A DNA stretch of 64,000 nt from JACCXG01 sp963785755 (GTDB lineage: Bacteria > Acidobacteriota > Vicinamibacteria > Vicinamibacterales > 2-12-FULL-66-21), in the NCBI GenBank assembly GCA_963785755.1, contig CAWAXG010000050.1, positions 124,001 to 188,000 on the forward strand, given 5' to 3'. The position numbers and the translations under genes are program-made. Of the stretch, positions 1 to 8,863 are shown piece by piece. The notes beneath the pieces were generated by a model that saw nothing but the letters and a program-made list of their open reading frames with translations, was not told where the DNA came from and did not search any database. Every line of letters begins with the position of its first letter. The stretch's first letter is position 1.

Positions 1-563
1 GTCGCTCCGCCATCGGTCGTCTTGAACAGCCCCCGCTCGCCCCCGGCCGAGAACAGCGGCCCCTGTGACGCGACGTAGACGACGTTGGAGTTCCGCGGGT
101 CGATGAGGATCTTGCCGATGTGTTCGGACTTCTCGAGTCCGACGCGCTTCCAGGTCTTACCGGCATCCGTCGACTTGTAGACGCCATCGCCGAAATGCGC
201 GCTCCGCTGGCTCGTGTTCTCCCCGGTGCCCAGCCAGACGACGGCCGAATCCTTCGGATCGACCACGACGCAACAGAGCGTGAAGCTGATGCTGCTATCG
301 AAGATCGGCGCGAACGTAATGCCGCGATTCTCCGTCTTCCACAGACCGCCGAACGCGGTGGCGACGTACCAGACGTTCGGATTCTTCGGATCTATCTCGA
401 TGTCCTGGATGCGCCCGGTCGTCAGCGTCGGACCGATGCTGCGCAGCTCGATGCCCTTGAGCACGTCGGCCGTCACGCCGCCAGTCTCGGAGGGCGTCTG
501 TCCGGTGACGACGGCAATGACGCAGGCCGCGAGCGTCGCGATCATCAGCATCTGTCGGGTCAT
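1..563 (-). CDS. Sortilin/VPS10-type repeat protein, N-terminal part (runs off left edge)
   Basis: Only the first ~187 codons are present; the gene continues past base 1. The ATG at 563-561 is followed by a short basic and hydrophobic stretch (MTRQMLMIATLAACVIAVV) that looks like a signal peptide. The mature part shows BNR/Asp-box-like repeats: RIQDIEIDPKNPNVWYVAT, then VVVDPKDSAVVWLGTGE, then KSTDAGKTWKRVGL and ILIDPRNSNVVYVA. This matches the large exported VPS10/sortilin-like beta-propeller proteins, often named glycosyl hydrolase by annotation pipelines, that are abundant in Acidobacteriota and Bacteroidota. Substrate and activity are unknown. It lies 38 bp upstream of the next minus-strand gene in coordinates and is transcribed after it. 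Confidence 0.8.
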   Translation of the reverse strand, partial: MTRQMLMIATLAACVIAVVTGQTPSETGGVTADVLKGIELRSIGPTLTTGRIQDIEIDPKNPNVWYVATAFGGLWKTENRGITFAPIFDSSISFTLCCVVVDPKDSAVVWLGTGENTSQRSAHFGDGVYKSTDAGKTWKRVGLEKSEHIGKILIDPRNSNVVYVASQGPLFSAGGERGLFKTTDGGA

Positions 564-601
564 GGCGAAAACTCCACGGGGAAGTCGAAGGGAACGGCAT
601 T

Positions 602-1339
602 CTAGCAAGGAATTCGTGCCCGTTGTGCCTTCTTGAATCGCACGAGCAGATGGCGGCAGGTCACCGCGAAGACGCGCATCGAGTCGCGGAATGGATTGAA
701 GTGCGATCCTCGGTTCTCGTCGAAGTAAATCGTCGGGATCTCCACGGTGTCGAGCTTGAAGCCGAGCGCTACGGTCCGGAACAGGATTTCGAACTCCGTT
801 TCGTAGCGTTTCCAGCGGACGTCATCGAGCAGCGCCCGCGCGAGCTCGCTGGACATCAACCGGTAGCCCGATTGAGTATCGGGCACGAATACGCCGGTGG
901 CCAGATGAAACATCTCACGCGAGAAGCGATTGCCGAACTTGCTCTTCGGTGGCATCAGCGCGACGTTCCGGCCGCCGATGACGAGATCGGCCGCTGACCG
1001 CCGCGCGCAGTCGTAGAGGCGTGGAATGTCTGCCGGATCGTGCTGGCCGTCGCCGTCCAGCGTGACTATGTAATCGAATGTGTCGCCGAGGAGCCCGCCC
1101 GGGCCGTCGAGCGCGGCCTCGATACCGGCCCGGAGCGCGACGCCCTTGCCGCCGTTCTCGCGTAAGTGTAGACAGCGCGCGCCGCTGCGTTCCAGATGGC
1201 TGGCGGTGTCGTCCGTGGATCCGTCGTTGACAGCCAGGACCGCATCGGCGATCGTCAGGGCCTTGCGAATGACGTCAACGGATGTCGACGAGGTGTTGTA
1301 GCAGGGGATGACGACCGCGATCCTGCCGGAATCCATCAT
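602..1339 (-). CDS. Family 2 glycosyltransferase (DPM/DPG-synthase type)
   Basis: A soluble GT-A glycosyltransferase of about 245 residues. The start at 1339 (MMDSGRIAVVIPCYN) puts the GT2 fold at the very N-terminus; a longer GTG start at 1402 would overlap the divergent PBP start. Key motifs are AVNDGSTDDTA for nucleotide binding, TLDGDGQHD (the DxD-like metal site) and SGYRLMSSE, with a late RWKRYETEFEIL segment typical of polyprenyl-phosphate sugar synthases. No C-terminal membrane helices are visible, unlike many DPG synthases. It probably transfers a sugar from an NDP donor to a lipid or glycan acceptor. The acceptor cannot be read from sequence. Confidence 0.82.
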   Translation of the reverse strand: MMDSGRIAVVIPCYNTSSTSVDVIRKALTIADAVLAVNDGSTDDTASHLERSGARCLHLRENGGKGVALRAGIEAALDGPGGLLGDTFDYIVTLDGDGQHDPADIPRLYDCARRSAADLVIGGRNVALMPPKSKFGNRFSREMFHLATGVFVPDTQSGYRLMSSELARALLDDVRWKRYETEFEILFRTVALGFKLDTVEIPTIYFDENRGSHFNPFRDSMRVFAVTCRHLLVRFKKAQRARIPC

Positions 1340-1387
1340 CAACCCTTCGGCCCGGCTTTTGCGTCTGAATCTGATGTGAGCCGCTTC

Positions 1388-3772
1388 ATGTCCATTTTTC
1401 ACCGGGATTGGCCATTTCTGCGTGGCCGCCCCCGGACACTCATTGCCCTGGTTACGTTTCTTGCCGTGATCTCATTTTTCACCGCCGGGCTGGTGGCCTG
1501 GTTCAGCTATGAGCTTACGGCCGGGCTTCCGAATCGCGACGCCATCAACGGCCTCGGCGACATGGCGCAGTCCACGACAATTTTCGACGCTGCCGATCGC
1601 CCGGTCTTCACCATTTTCAAGGAACAGCGAATCGAGATTCCGCTCGCGCGAATCTCGCCGAACCTCATCAAGGCGGTGATTTCAGTCGAGGATCAGCGGT
1701 TCTACGACCACAGCGGGGTCGACGCGATCCGCGTCGCGGCGGCGGCGCTGAAGAATTTCGAAACCGGCCGGCGTTCCGAAGGCGGCAGCACGATTACTCA
1801 ACAACTTGCACGGACGAGCTTCCTGAGCCGGGACAAGACCGTCCGCCGGAAGTTCAAGGAAATCATCCTCGCCGGCTACATCGAGAACGAATACACGAAG
1901 GATCAGATCCTCGAAATGTATTTGAACAAAGTGTATTTCGGGGATGGGCTGTACGGTGTTGAGGCGGCGGCGCGCGGCTACTTCGGCAAGTCCGCCAGCG
2001 ATCTCGCCGTGGACGAAGCCGCCCTGCTGGCAGGCCTGATCCAGTCCCCCTCGTCCTACGCACCGACCGTCAATCTGGAACGCGCCAAGGCGCGCCGGGC
2101 CATCGTGCTTCAGACCATGGTGACGTCGGGCGCCATCGATGCCGAAACCGCGGAGCGTGCGCGCCAAGCTGAAGTCAAACTCAGCAACGCGATTGAGGTC
2201 AGGGAGACGTCGGGTCTCTACTTCAAGGAACACGTCCGCCGCGAGCTCGTCGAGCGCTTCGGCTGGCAGCGCGTCTACCAGGGCGGCCTGCGCGTGTTCA
2301 CTACGATCGAAGCCGAGCTCCAGAAAACGGCGGAGTCGCTGGTCGAACGCAACCTGCAGGAGATCGAGCGGCGTCGCGGGTTCGGGCATCCGCCTCGCGT
2401 CGCCAGGACCAGGCCGGCCTCGAAAAACGATCCTCTGCCCGACTACCTGCAGGCCGCCCTCGTCGCCATCGATCCGACGACGGGGCATGTGCGCGCGATG
2501 GTCGGAGGCCGGGACTTCAACGAGAGCCGGTTCAATCGCGCCGTGCAGGCCAAGCGGCAGTCCGGGTCGGCTTTCAAGCCGTTCGTGTTCGCTACCGCGC
2601 TCGAGTCCGGACAGTCGCCGGCGTCGTTGATTAGCAACTTGAATGACCCTGTCCTGACGGCCCAGGGCGATTGGATGCCCGAGGACGAGCACAGCGACGA
2701 GGCGGCGTCGATGACCTTGCGCACGGCGCTGCGGACGTCGAGCAATCGCGCCGCGGTGCAGCTGCTCAACACCGTCGGAATCGACCGGACGGTCGGCTAT
2801 GCCGAGAAGCTGAACATCGAGACTCCGCCGAGCGTCCCTTCGCTCGCGCTGGGCGCCGGGGACGTCACACTGATGTCGATGACCGCGGCGTACGGCGCCT
2901 TCGCCAACAAGGGGATGGTTCGCAAGCCGGTGATGATCCGGCGGGTGGAGGACACCGACGGCACCGTGCTGTTCAACGAGCCGGGCAAGGCGGACCGGGC
3001 CGTCAGTGAAGCCACGGCGTTCCTGATGGCGAGCATGCTCGCGGACGTGATCAACGCCGGGACTGCGTATCGGGCGAGGCAGGCGGGGTTCACGCTGCCG
3101 GCGGCGGGCAAGACCGGAACTACGAACGACTACGTCGATGCCTGGTTCGTCGGGTTCACGCCGCACCTCGTCACGGGCGTCTGGATCGGATTCGATCAAC
3201 CGAAGACCATCATCCGCAACGGATACGCGGGAGAGATCGCCGTGCCGCTCTGGGCCGGCTTCATGAAGGTCGCGACGCGAGACGACAAGCCCGACTGGTT
3301 CGATCGTCCATCGGCCGTGATCGGCACGAACGTCTGCCGCCTCTCCGGAAAGCTCCCGACTTCAGGCTGCGAGAGCGTCGATGTCGTCAACCGCGAAGGC
3401 CTGATCGAAACGCGGTCGATGGTCTACACGGATTATTTCGTCAGAGGCACCGCCCCCACGACAACGTGCCCGCTGCATCGCGATCGCTCGGTCATGGACA
3501 CCCTCGCGGGGATGTTCGGCAAGGGCGCCCATACGCCGCCGATTCCGGTCGAGACGTCTGGACTTCCGTCGTCGTCACCGGCGCGTGCTTCCGCGCCGGG
3601 TGCCGCGGGCGCGCCGTCCGCGTCGGCCCCCTCGGGTCAGTCCGCGGAACCCCCTCCCGCGCCCAAAAAGCGTGGATTCTGGTCCAAGGTGTTCGGGATG
3701 GGCGGTGACAATCGCCAGGCCGAGGAGGAGAAAAAGAAGGAGGAACAAAAGAAAAAACCTGGCGGCAGGTGA
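1388..3772 (+). CDS. Penicillin-binding protein 1A, bifunctional transglycosylase/transpeptidase
   Basis: A class A PBP of 794 residues that polymerises and cross-links peptidoglycan in the periplasm. The ATG at 1388 (MSIFHRDWPF) places one signal-anchor helix at about residues 16-38; an upstream in-frame GTG start would add 64 residues of antisense-like sequence. The GT51 transglycosylase domain has its catalytic Glu101 in EDQRFYDHSG, followed by EGGSTITQQLAR and LNKVYFG. The transpeptidase domain has the nucleophile motif S394-A-F-K397, S451-S-N453 and K575-T-G. The last ~80 residues are a Pro/Ala- then Lys/Glu-rich tail of low complexity. The intergenic space to the divergent glycosyltransferase is only about 50 bp, so promoters must overlap there. 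Confidence 0.95.
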   Translation: MSIFHRDWPFLRGRPRTLIALVTFLAVISFFTAGLVAWFSYELTAGLPNRDAINGLGDMAQSTTIFDAADRPVFTIFKEQRIEIPLARISPNLIKAVISVEDQRFYDHSGVDAIRVAAAALKNFETGRRSEGGSTITQQLARTSFLSRDKTVRRKFKEIILAGYIENEYTKDQILEMYLNKVYFGDGLYGVEAAARGYFGKSASDLAVDEAALLAGLIQSPSSYAPTVNLERAKARRAIVLQTMVTSGAIDAETAERARQAEVKLSNAIEVRETSGLYFKEHVRRELVERFGWQRVYQGGLRVFTTIEAELQKTAESLVERNLQEIERRRGFGHPPRVARTRPASKNDPLPDYLQAALVAIDPTTGHVRAMVGGRDFNESRFNRAVQAKRQSGSAFKPFVFATALESGQSPASLISNLNDPVLTAQGDWMPEDEHSDEAASMTLRTALRTSSNRAAVQLLNTVGIDRTVGYAEKLNIETPPSVPSLALGAGDVTLMSMTAAYGAFANKGMVRKPVMIRRVEDTDGTVLFNEPGKADRAVSEATAFLMASMLADVINAGTAYRARQAGFTLPAAGKTGTTNDYVDAWFVGFTPHLVTGVWIGFDQPKTIIRNGYAGEIAVPLWAGFMKVATRDDKPDWFDRPSAVIGTNVCRLSGKLPTSGCESVDVVNREGLIETRSMVYTDYFVRGTAPTTTCPLHRDRSVMDTLAGMFGKGAHTPPIPVETSGLPSSSPARASAPGAAGAPSASAPSGQSAEPPPAPKKRGFWSKVFGMGGDNRQAEEEKKKEEQKKKPGGR

Positions 3773-3792
3773 TAGCATTCCCCAGCCCGACC

Positions 3793-4797
3793 ATGCCATT
3801 TCGAGACCTCGCCGGGCACCGCCGTCTGTTCGAACTGACGGCGCGGGCGGCTGAGCGTGGTTCTCTCCCGCCCAGCCTGATCTTCGCCGGACCTGACGGT
3901 GTTGGTAAGCGGCGCGCCGCGGCGGCGCTTGCGCAGCTGTTCAATTGCGCGGCGCCCCTGGAGGGAAGCGCGGCCGCGCCACCCGACGCGTGCGGGACGT
4001 GTCCCGCGTGCCGCCGCATCGGTCGCGGCGTTCATGCCGACGTGATGACGATCGAACCGGGTGAGACCGGGTCGATCAAAGTCGACCAGGTGCGTCAGGC
4101 GATCGAGCGCAGCGCCTATCGGCCGTTCGAGGGGCGCCGGCGGGTGGTGATCGTCGACGATGCCGACGCGATGGAGGCCTCGGCGCAGAACGCGCTGTTG
4201 AAGACGCTCGAAGAGCCGCCTCCGGCCTCGACCTTCGTGCTGGTCACAGCCCGGCCGGACGTGCTGCTGCCGACGGTGCGTTCGCGCTGTCAGCGCCTGC
4301 GGTTCGGACGGCTGGCACCCTCGGACGTCGCGGCGGTCTTGATGCGCGACCATGGGTTCTCCGAACCGGAGGCTCATTCGGCCGCGTCGCTCGCGGACGG
4401 CAGCATCGGCCAGGCGCTCGAAGGAGATTCCGACGCCTATGCCGGCGCGCGCGATGCCGCGTCGGCGATGCTGACGCAGGTCGCGACGGCGACAGACTCG
4501 CGGGCCCGTCTGGCGGCGGCGAAGGCGCTCGGCGGTGACAAGGTGGATCGGGAGGAACTGGGACGGCGCCTGCGTCTGGTGGCGTCGATGCTGCGTGATC
4601 TTGGAATCCTGCTTTCCCGTGCGGACGAGCGCACGCTCGCCAACGGCGACCTCAAGCCGGGCCTGCAGCGGCTGACCAGGTCGTACGATGGCGAACGGGC
4701 GGTCCGTGCGTTTTCGGCGGTCGACCGGGCGCTTGCCGCGCTCGATCGAAACGCGAGCCCGAAGATCGTTGCCGACTGGCTCGCGTTTCAGATCTGA
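3793..4797 (+). CDS. holB: DNA polymerase III subunit delta' (clamp loader)
   Basis: A 334-residue clamp-loader subunit that helps load the beta sliding clamp. The start MPFRDLAGHRR at 3793 is the typical N-terminus; an in-frame start eight codons upstream is less likely. Visible are a Walker A-like GPDGVGK (33-39), the zinc-binding cysteines C51, C67, C70 and C73 (CGTCPAC), VVIVDDAD (Walker B-like), KTLEEPPPASTFVL and the SRC motif in RSRCQRLRF. It starts 20 bp after the PBP stop and precedes ricT; the holB-ricT order is shared with Firmicutes, where these two genes are commonly neighbours. All family landmarks are present and the length is normal. Confidence 0.95.
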   Translation: MPFRDLAGHRRLFELTARAAERGSLPPSLIFAGPDGVGKRRAAAALAQLFNCAAPLEGSAAAPPDACGTCPACRRIGRGVHADVMTIEPGETGSIKVDQVRQAIERSAYRPFEGRRRVVIVDDADAMEASAQNALLKTLEEPPPASTFVLVTARPDVLLPTVRSRCQRLRFGRLAPSDVAAVLMRDHGFSEPEAHSAASLADGSIGQALEGDSDAYAGARDAASAMLTQVATATDSRARLAAAKALGGDKVDREELGRRLRLVASMLRDLGILLSRADERTLANGDLKPGLQRLTRSYDGERAVRAFSAVDRALAALDRNASPKIVADWLAFQI

Positions 4798-4866
4798 CGG
4801 CTGACCTCGCGAATCAGCGATCGGGATTCGTGAGCGGCCGACGGGGCGATCGTCATAGAGGCCGCT

Positions 4867-5688
4867 ATGAGCTCGGGGCCGCGACGGCCGTTCGTCAGCG
4901 TCAAATTCACCCCCGCGGGCCGCACTTACGGGTTCCTGCTTCCAGAATTCGCCCTCGACAGCCCAGAGCCGCAGCCTCGTCCGGTCGTGCCCGGCGATCA
5001 AGTCGTCGTGCAGACGTCCGAAGGTACGGCCCTCGGGACCGTGACGCGCCCGATTGCGGCGCTCGCCGAACGCCGTCAGCCTGCCGAGGATTCTCAGGCT
5101 CACCTCGTCCGCCACGCCACGAAAGAGGACATCGTCACCCGGTTGAAGCAGCAGCAGCGGGAGCAGGAAGCGCACCGTGTCTGCCTGTTGAAGATCAAGG
5201 AACGCCAGCTCGAGATGAAGCTGACCCGCGTCGAACAGCTGTTCGACGGATCGCGGCTCATCTTCTATTACACGGCGGATGGCCGCGTCGACTTCCGCGA
5301 GCTGGTACGGGACCTCGCGGCGCACTTCCGGACGCGCATCGAGATGCGGCAGATCGGCGTCCGCGACGAGGCGCGGATGCTCGGTGGATACGGTCCATGC
5401 GGCCGTCCTTTGTGCTGTACGACGTGGCTGCAGACGTTCGAGCCCATCTCCATCAAGATGGCGAAGCAGCAGAACCTCAGCCTGAATCCGTCCAAGCTTT
5501 CCGGCATGTGCGGCCGGCTGAAGTGCTGCCTCAGGTACGAACTGCCGAACGGCAAAGGCATCAAGCACGGCGGATGCGCGGACGAGGGAGGCTGCGGATC
5601 CTGCAGCAATCCGACCGGTCCATCGGGCGGCTGCGGCAGTTGCAGCAGCGGCGGCGGCTGCGGCAGCTGCCAATCCCATTCAGAATGA
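4867..5688 (+). CDS. ricT: RicT/PSP1-domain protein with conserved cysteine clusters
   Basis: A 273-residue PSP1-domain protein of the RicT (YaaT) family, in Bacillus part of the Fe-S-containing Ric complex that affects RNA maturation. The N-terminal half carries the PSP1 beta domain. The diagnostic cysteines follow: GYGPCGRPLCC and then MCGRLKCCLRYE. The last 40 residues are Gly/Cys-rich (GGCGSCS repeats), which is unusual; it could be a metal-binding extension. The stop overlaps the pdxA start as ATGA, so the two are translationally coupled. Family membership is clear. The Ric-complex role is transferred from Bacillus and not shown here, because no ricA or ricF is visible. Confidence 0.9.
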   Translation: MSSGPRRPFVSVKFTPAGRTYGFLLPEFALDSPEPQPRPVVPGDQVVVQTSEGTALGTVTRPIAALAERRQPAEDSQAHLVRHATKEDIVTRLKQQQREQEAHRVCLLKIKERQLEMKLTRVEQLFDGSRLIFYYTADGRVDFRELVRDLAAHFRTRIEMRQIGVRDEARMLGGYGPCGRPLCCTTWLQTFEPISIKMAKQQNLSLNPSKLSGMCGRLKCCLRYELPNGKGIKHGGCADEGGCGSCSNPTGPSGGCGSCSSGGGCGSCQSHSE

Positions 5689-6611
5689 CCGGCCTGCCGC
5701 GCATCGGCATCACCGTCGGGGATCCGGCCGGTATCGGCCCGGAGATCGCGCTCAAGTGCGCCGCCGACCGGAGCCTTCAATCGATCTGCGAGCTCGTCCT
5801 CTACGGACCGACCTACGACCTCGCCTTGCAGGCGTTTCCGGCCGGCCGCGTGTCTGCGGAGGCGGGGCAGGCTGCCTACGATGCCATCCTGGAGGCGGTC
5901 GCCGACGCGCGGGCCGGACAGCTCGACGCCATCGCGACGGCGCCGATCAACAAGGAGGCGTTCGCCGCTGCCGGGCTGCCTTGGAAAGGACACACGGAGC
6001 TCCTCGCGCACCTGACCGGCGCGCCCCGATTCGCGATGATGTTCTATGCGGAACAACTGCGGGTCATCCTCGCCACGATCCACATTCCTCTGGCAGAGGT
6101 GGCCCGGGCCGTGACACGGGAGCGTCTCGAGGACGTCATCGCGCTGGCGGCCGACGAGCTGCCGCGATTCGGTTTGCCGCGCGCGGCGATCGCCGTTGCC
6201 GGCCTGAACCCGCATGCCGGCGAACACGGTGTCATCGGAACCGAGGATGACCTCGTTCTGCGTCCTGCCATCGAGGCCTGCCGTGGCCGCGGCATCGCGG
6301 TCGATGGACCGTTTCCCGCCGATACAATCTTCCTGCGCGCGATGCGCGGGGAGTTCGATGTCGTGGTCGCGTGCTACCACGACCAGGGACTCATTCCCGT
6401 GAAGATGGCGGCCTTCGGGCAGGCGGTGAACGTCACGCTCGGCCTGCCGATCATCCGCACCTCAGTGGATCACGGCACCGCGTTCGATATCGCGGGGCGC
6501 GGCATTGCCGATCCGTCGAGCCTCAAAGAGGCGGTACGGCTTGCCGCGAAACTTACCCAGACGAGGCGCGCACTGGGGACCCGGGACTCGGGGCTAGGGG
6601 CTAGGGGCTAG
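5685..6611 (+). CDS. pdxA: 4-hydroxythreonine-4-phosphate dehydrogenase
   Basis: PdxA (308 residues) oxidises 4-phosphohydroxy-L-threonine in the DXP-dependent route to pyridoxal phosphate. The start MTGLPRIGITVGDPAGIGPE overlaps the ricT stop by four bases. The divalent-metal histidines lie in the expected places: KGHTELLAHLTG, GLNPHAGEHG and YHDQGLIPVKM. The C-terminal motif SVDHGTAFDIAG is also present. The final ~12 codons and the stop are made of a seven-base tandem repeat (6576-6617), so the tail GTRDSGLGARG is repeat-encoded and probably not functional. No other pyridoxine genes are adjacent. Confidence 0.95.
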   Translation: MTGLPRIGITVGDPAGIGPEIALKCAADRSLQSICELVLYGPTYDLALQAFPAGRVSAEAGQAAYDAILEAVADARAGQLDAIATAPINKEAFAAAGLPWKGHTELLAHLTGAPRFAMMFYAEQLRVILATIHIPLAEVARAVTRERLEDVIALAADELPRFGLPRAAIAVAGLNPHAGEHGVIGTEDDLVLRPAIEACRGRGIAVDGPFPADTIFLRAMRGEFDVVVACYHDQGLIPVKMAAFGQAVNVTLGLPIIRTSVDHGTAFDIAGRGIADPSSLKEAVRLAAKLTQTRRALGTRDSGLGARG

Positions 6612-6617
6612 GGCCTG
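6576..6617. repeat. Heptanucleotide tandem repeat at the pdxA-smpB junction
   Basis: Six consecutive seven-base units in strict register: GGGACCC, GGGACTC, GGGGCTA three times, GGGCCTG. The array overlaps the last codons and the TAG stop of pdxA and ends four bases before the smpB ATG. It resembles the short tandemly repeated repetitive (STRR) heptamers known from cyanobacteria. Confidence 0.85.
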
Positions 6618-6620
6618 CGC

Positions 6621-7097
6621 ATGGCCAGGACCGCGCGCGAAGAAGCGCAGAAGAACATCGCTGAGAACCGCAAGGCGTTCCACGACTACCACATCCTCGA
6701 GACGTTCGAGGCTGGCATCGCGCTGCGCGGGACCGAGGTGAAGTCCATCCGCGAGGGGAACGTGAACCTTCGCGACAGCTTTGCGCGTGTGGAGGGGGCT
6801 GAGGTCTGGATCTACAACGTGCACATCAACCCGTACAGCCACCGCGGGTATGCGGATCACGAGCCGACGCGGCGGCGGAAGCTGCTGCTCCGGAAAGTGG
6901 AGATCCGCAAGCTGATCGGCAAGACCATCGAAAAAGGCATGACGCTGGTGCCGACGCGGATGTATTTCCGCAACGGCTACGTGAAGGTGGCGGTGTCGCT
7001 GGCCAAAGGCAAGAAGGCGCACGACAAACGCGAGACGATCAAGCGGCGTGAGACCGATCGGGAAACCCGGGCGGCAGTCAAGGAACGGCGCCGCTGA
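6621..7097 (+). CDS. smpB: SsrA-binding protein SmpB
   Basis: SmpB (158 residues) binds tmRNA and delivers it to stalled ribosomes in trans-translation. The full family pattern is present: an N-terminal NIAENRKAFHDYHI, then GTEVKSIREGNVNLRDSF, HINPYSHRGYADH, RRKLLL and the basic C-terminal tail KKAHDKRETIKRRE that folds on the ribosome. Length is normal. It begins ten bases after the pdxA stop, just beyond the heptamer array. The ssrA (tmRNA) gene, a common neighbour, was not found in this window. Confidence 0.97.
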   Translation: MARTAREEAQKNIAENRKAFHDYHILETFEAGIALRGTEVKSIREGNVNLRDSFARVEGAEVWIYNVHINPYSHRGYADHEPTRRRKLLLRKVEIRKLIGKTIEKGMTLVPTRMYFRNGYVKVAVSLAKGKKAHDKRETIKRRETDRETRAAVKERRR

Positions 7098-7122
7098 ACG
7101 ATGTATAGTGACACGTTTACTT

Positions 7123-7129
7123 AAGGAGG
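7123..7129 (+). promoter_or_regulatory. Strong ribosome-binding site
   Basis: AAGGAGG, 11 bases before the ATG at 7141. It supports 7141 rather than the out-of-frame ATG at 7131, which is only one base away from the site. Confidence 0.6.
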
Positions 7130-7140
7130 CATGAGGCAGT

Positions 7141-7701
7141 ATGAAAGGGAATCGCGCGGTCCTGACCGCCGTCGTTGTGCTCGTCGTCATTGGGGTGGGT
7201 TGGTGGCTGTTCGGCCGCGGCGGCGCGGGCAACCGCCGGATCGACCTTCTGGATCGCTTCGAGGCGGCGGAGAAGCGGCCGCCCGAGCCCAATCTGTTCT
7301 CGGTGAGCGACGTCACGCTGGCCGGTGTGACGAAGCGGGCAATCACCATTCAGCCGACGAACGGCACGCGCGTCGTCTTCAAGGTTCGCGTGCCCGACGA
7401 CGGGTGGTTGTGGGTGTCGCTGGGGATGCATCCGGATTCGTGGACCAAGGAAGGGGACGGCGTGAAATTCCTGGTTGGCGTGTCCGACGGCCGCGCCTTC
7501 GAGGAGATATTCTCCCAGCACGTCCATCCGACGGCGAACGAGGGCGACCGCAAGTGGATGGACGCCCGCATCGACCTCTCGACCTACGCGGGCGAGGAAA
7601 TCGAACTGATCTTCAACACCTACGCCAGCGTGCCCGGCGCCCCCCACGACCCGCGCAACGATATGCCCCTGTGGGGCAACCCGGAGATCGTGGTGCGGTA
7701 A
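7141..7701 (+). CDS. Membrane-anchored small periplasmic protein of unknown function
   Basis: A 186-residue protein with one N-terminal helix (residues ~8-25, VLTAVVVLVVIGVGWWLF) that anchors it with its C-terminal part outside the cytoplasm. The exported part is predicted to be mostly beta: RVVFKVRVPDDGWLWVSLGM, KFLVGVSD, DARIDLSTYAGEEIELIF. This pattern resembles the jelly-roll domains found in GT-C-type membrane proteins and other carbohydrate-binding sandwiches, but I do not recognise the family. Its TAA stop overlaps the ATG of the aminotransferase (TAATG), so the two are probably co-translated and may share a role in surface sugars. Confidence 0.8.
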   Translation: MKGNRAVLTAVVVLVVIGVGWWLFGRGGAGNRRIDLLDRFEAAEKRPPEPNLFSVSDVTLAGVTKRAITIQPTNGTRVVFKVRVPDDGWLWVSLGMHPDSWTKEGDGVKFLVGVSDGRAFEEIFSQHVHPTANEGDRKWMDARIDLSTYAGEEIELIFNTYASVPGAPHDPRNDMPLWGNPEIVVR

Positions 7702-8831
7702 TGGGCGGTTCCCGCCCGGCGGTGCCGCTGCTGGATCTCCAGGCGCAGTACGCACCGCTCCGTCGGCAGATCCTCGAGGCGATCGAGCGCGTCTGCGACA
7801 GTCAGCGATTCATCATGGGATCGGACGTGGCCGATCTCGAGCGCGAGCTGGCCTCGGCGCTCGAGGTCGGCGACGCCGTCGCCGTATCGTCCGGCACCGA
7901 CGCGATCCTGGCCACCCTGATGACGCTCGGCATCGGCCCGGGCGCCGAGGTGATCACCACCACGTTCTCGTTCTTCGCGACTGCCGGCTGCATCTCGCGT
8001 CTCGGCGCGACGCCGGTGTTCGTCGACGTGCGGCCCGACACCTGCAATATTGATCCCGACGCAGTCCGCCGGGCGATCACACCGGCGACCCGCGCGATCA
8101 TGCCGGTTCACCTGTACGGGCTGTGCGCCGACATGGATCCGATCCTTTCGATCGCCCGCGAGCGGAACATCGCGGTCGTCGAGGACGCCTGCCAGGCGAT
8201 CGGCGCGCGGTATCACGGCCGGCAGGCGGGATCGATGGGGCTGGCCGGTTGTTTCTCGTTCTTTCCGAGCAAGAACCTCGGCGCGTTCGGCGACGCCGGC
8301 CTGATCGTGACCAACGACAGCGCGTTCGCCCGCGAGCTGCGGCTGTACCGGAATCACGGCGCCGAACCCAAGTACATCCACCACCGCATCGGCGGAAATT
8401 TCAGGATGGACACGCTGCAGGCGGCAGTCCTGCGGGTGAAGCTGCCGCATCTCGATCGCTGGACGGAAATGCGCCGCGCCAACGCGGCGCGCTACGGTGA
8501 GCTGTTCGCGGCGGCGCACCTCGACGGGTCCATTACGCTGCCGGTCGAGCCGGCGGGCTGCCGCCATATCTTTCATCAGTATGCGGTCCGCGTGCCGCGG
8601 CGCGACGCCGTCCGCCGGCACCTGGAGGATGCCGGCATCGGCACCGAGGTGTATTACCCCGTGCCGTTCCACCTGCAGGAGTGCTTCGCGCCGCTCGGTT
8701 ATCAGCGCGGCGCGTTTCCACACGCCGAAGCGGCCGCCGATTCGACCCTGGCCCTGCCGATTTACGGCGAGCTCACGGCTGAGCAGCAGGAGGCCATCGT
8801 CGCCGCGCTTGCCGACGCTTTGGCCGTCTGA
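7701..8831 (+). CDS. DegT/DnrJ/EryC1/StrS family sugar aminotransferase
   Basis: A PLP-dependent aminotransferase of 376 residues acting on keto-sugars bound to nucleotides. It shows VPLLDLQAQYAPLR at the start, SSGTDAILATL (phosphate site), VVEDACQAIGA (the Asp that contacts the pyridine) and FFPSKNLGAFGDAG with the PLP-binding lysine K191. GTEVYYPVPFHLQ near the end is typical of the FdtB/QdtB/WlbE group, which forms 3-amino sugars. No sugar gene is adjacent on the downstream side, but RmlA/RmlB (22-25 kb) and a WxcM/FdtD-like enzyme (61 kb) could supply and use its substrate. The exact sugar is not predictable. Its stop is 32 bp from the convergent flavoprotein. Confidence 0.92.
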   Translation: MGGSRPAVPLLDLQAQYAPLRRQILEAIERVCDSQRFIMGSDVADLERELASALEVGDAVAVSSGTDAILATLMTLGIGPGAEVITTTFSFFATAGCISRLGATPVFVDVRPDTCNIDPDAVRRAITPATRAIMPVHLYGLCADMDPILSIARERNIAVVEDACQAIGARYHGRQAGSMGLAGCFSFFPSKNLGAFGDAGLIVTNDSAFARELRLYRNHGAEPKYIHHRIGGNFRMDTLQAAVLRVKLPHLDRWTEMRRANAARYGELFAAAHLDGSITLPVEPAGCRHIFHQYAVRVPRRDAVRRHLEDAGIGTEVYYPVPFHLQECFAPLGYQRGAFPHAEAAADSTLALPIYGELTAEQQEAIVAALADALAV

Positions 8832-8863
8832 CGCGCGCGGCAGCCTCGGTTGTCGTCACGGGT

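Noticed and set aside
3637..5679. 680-codon minus-strand open frame under holB and ricT
   Set aside because: Opposite-strand shadow of two well-recognised genes; Arg-rich and repetitive.
6621..7140. tmRNA (ssrA) next to smpB
   Set aside because: No tRNA-like ends or tag frame found near smpB on either strand.
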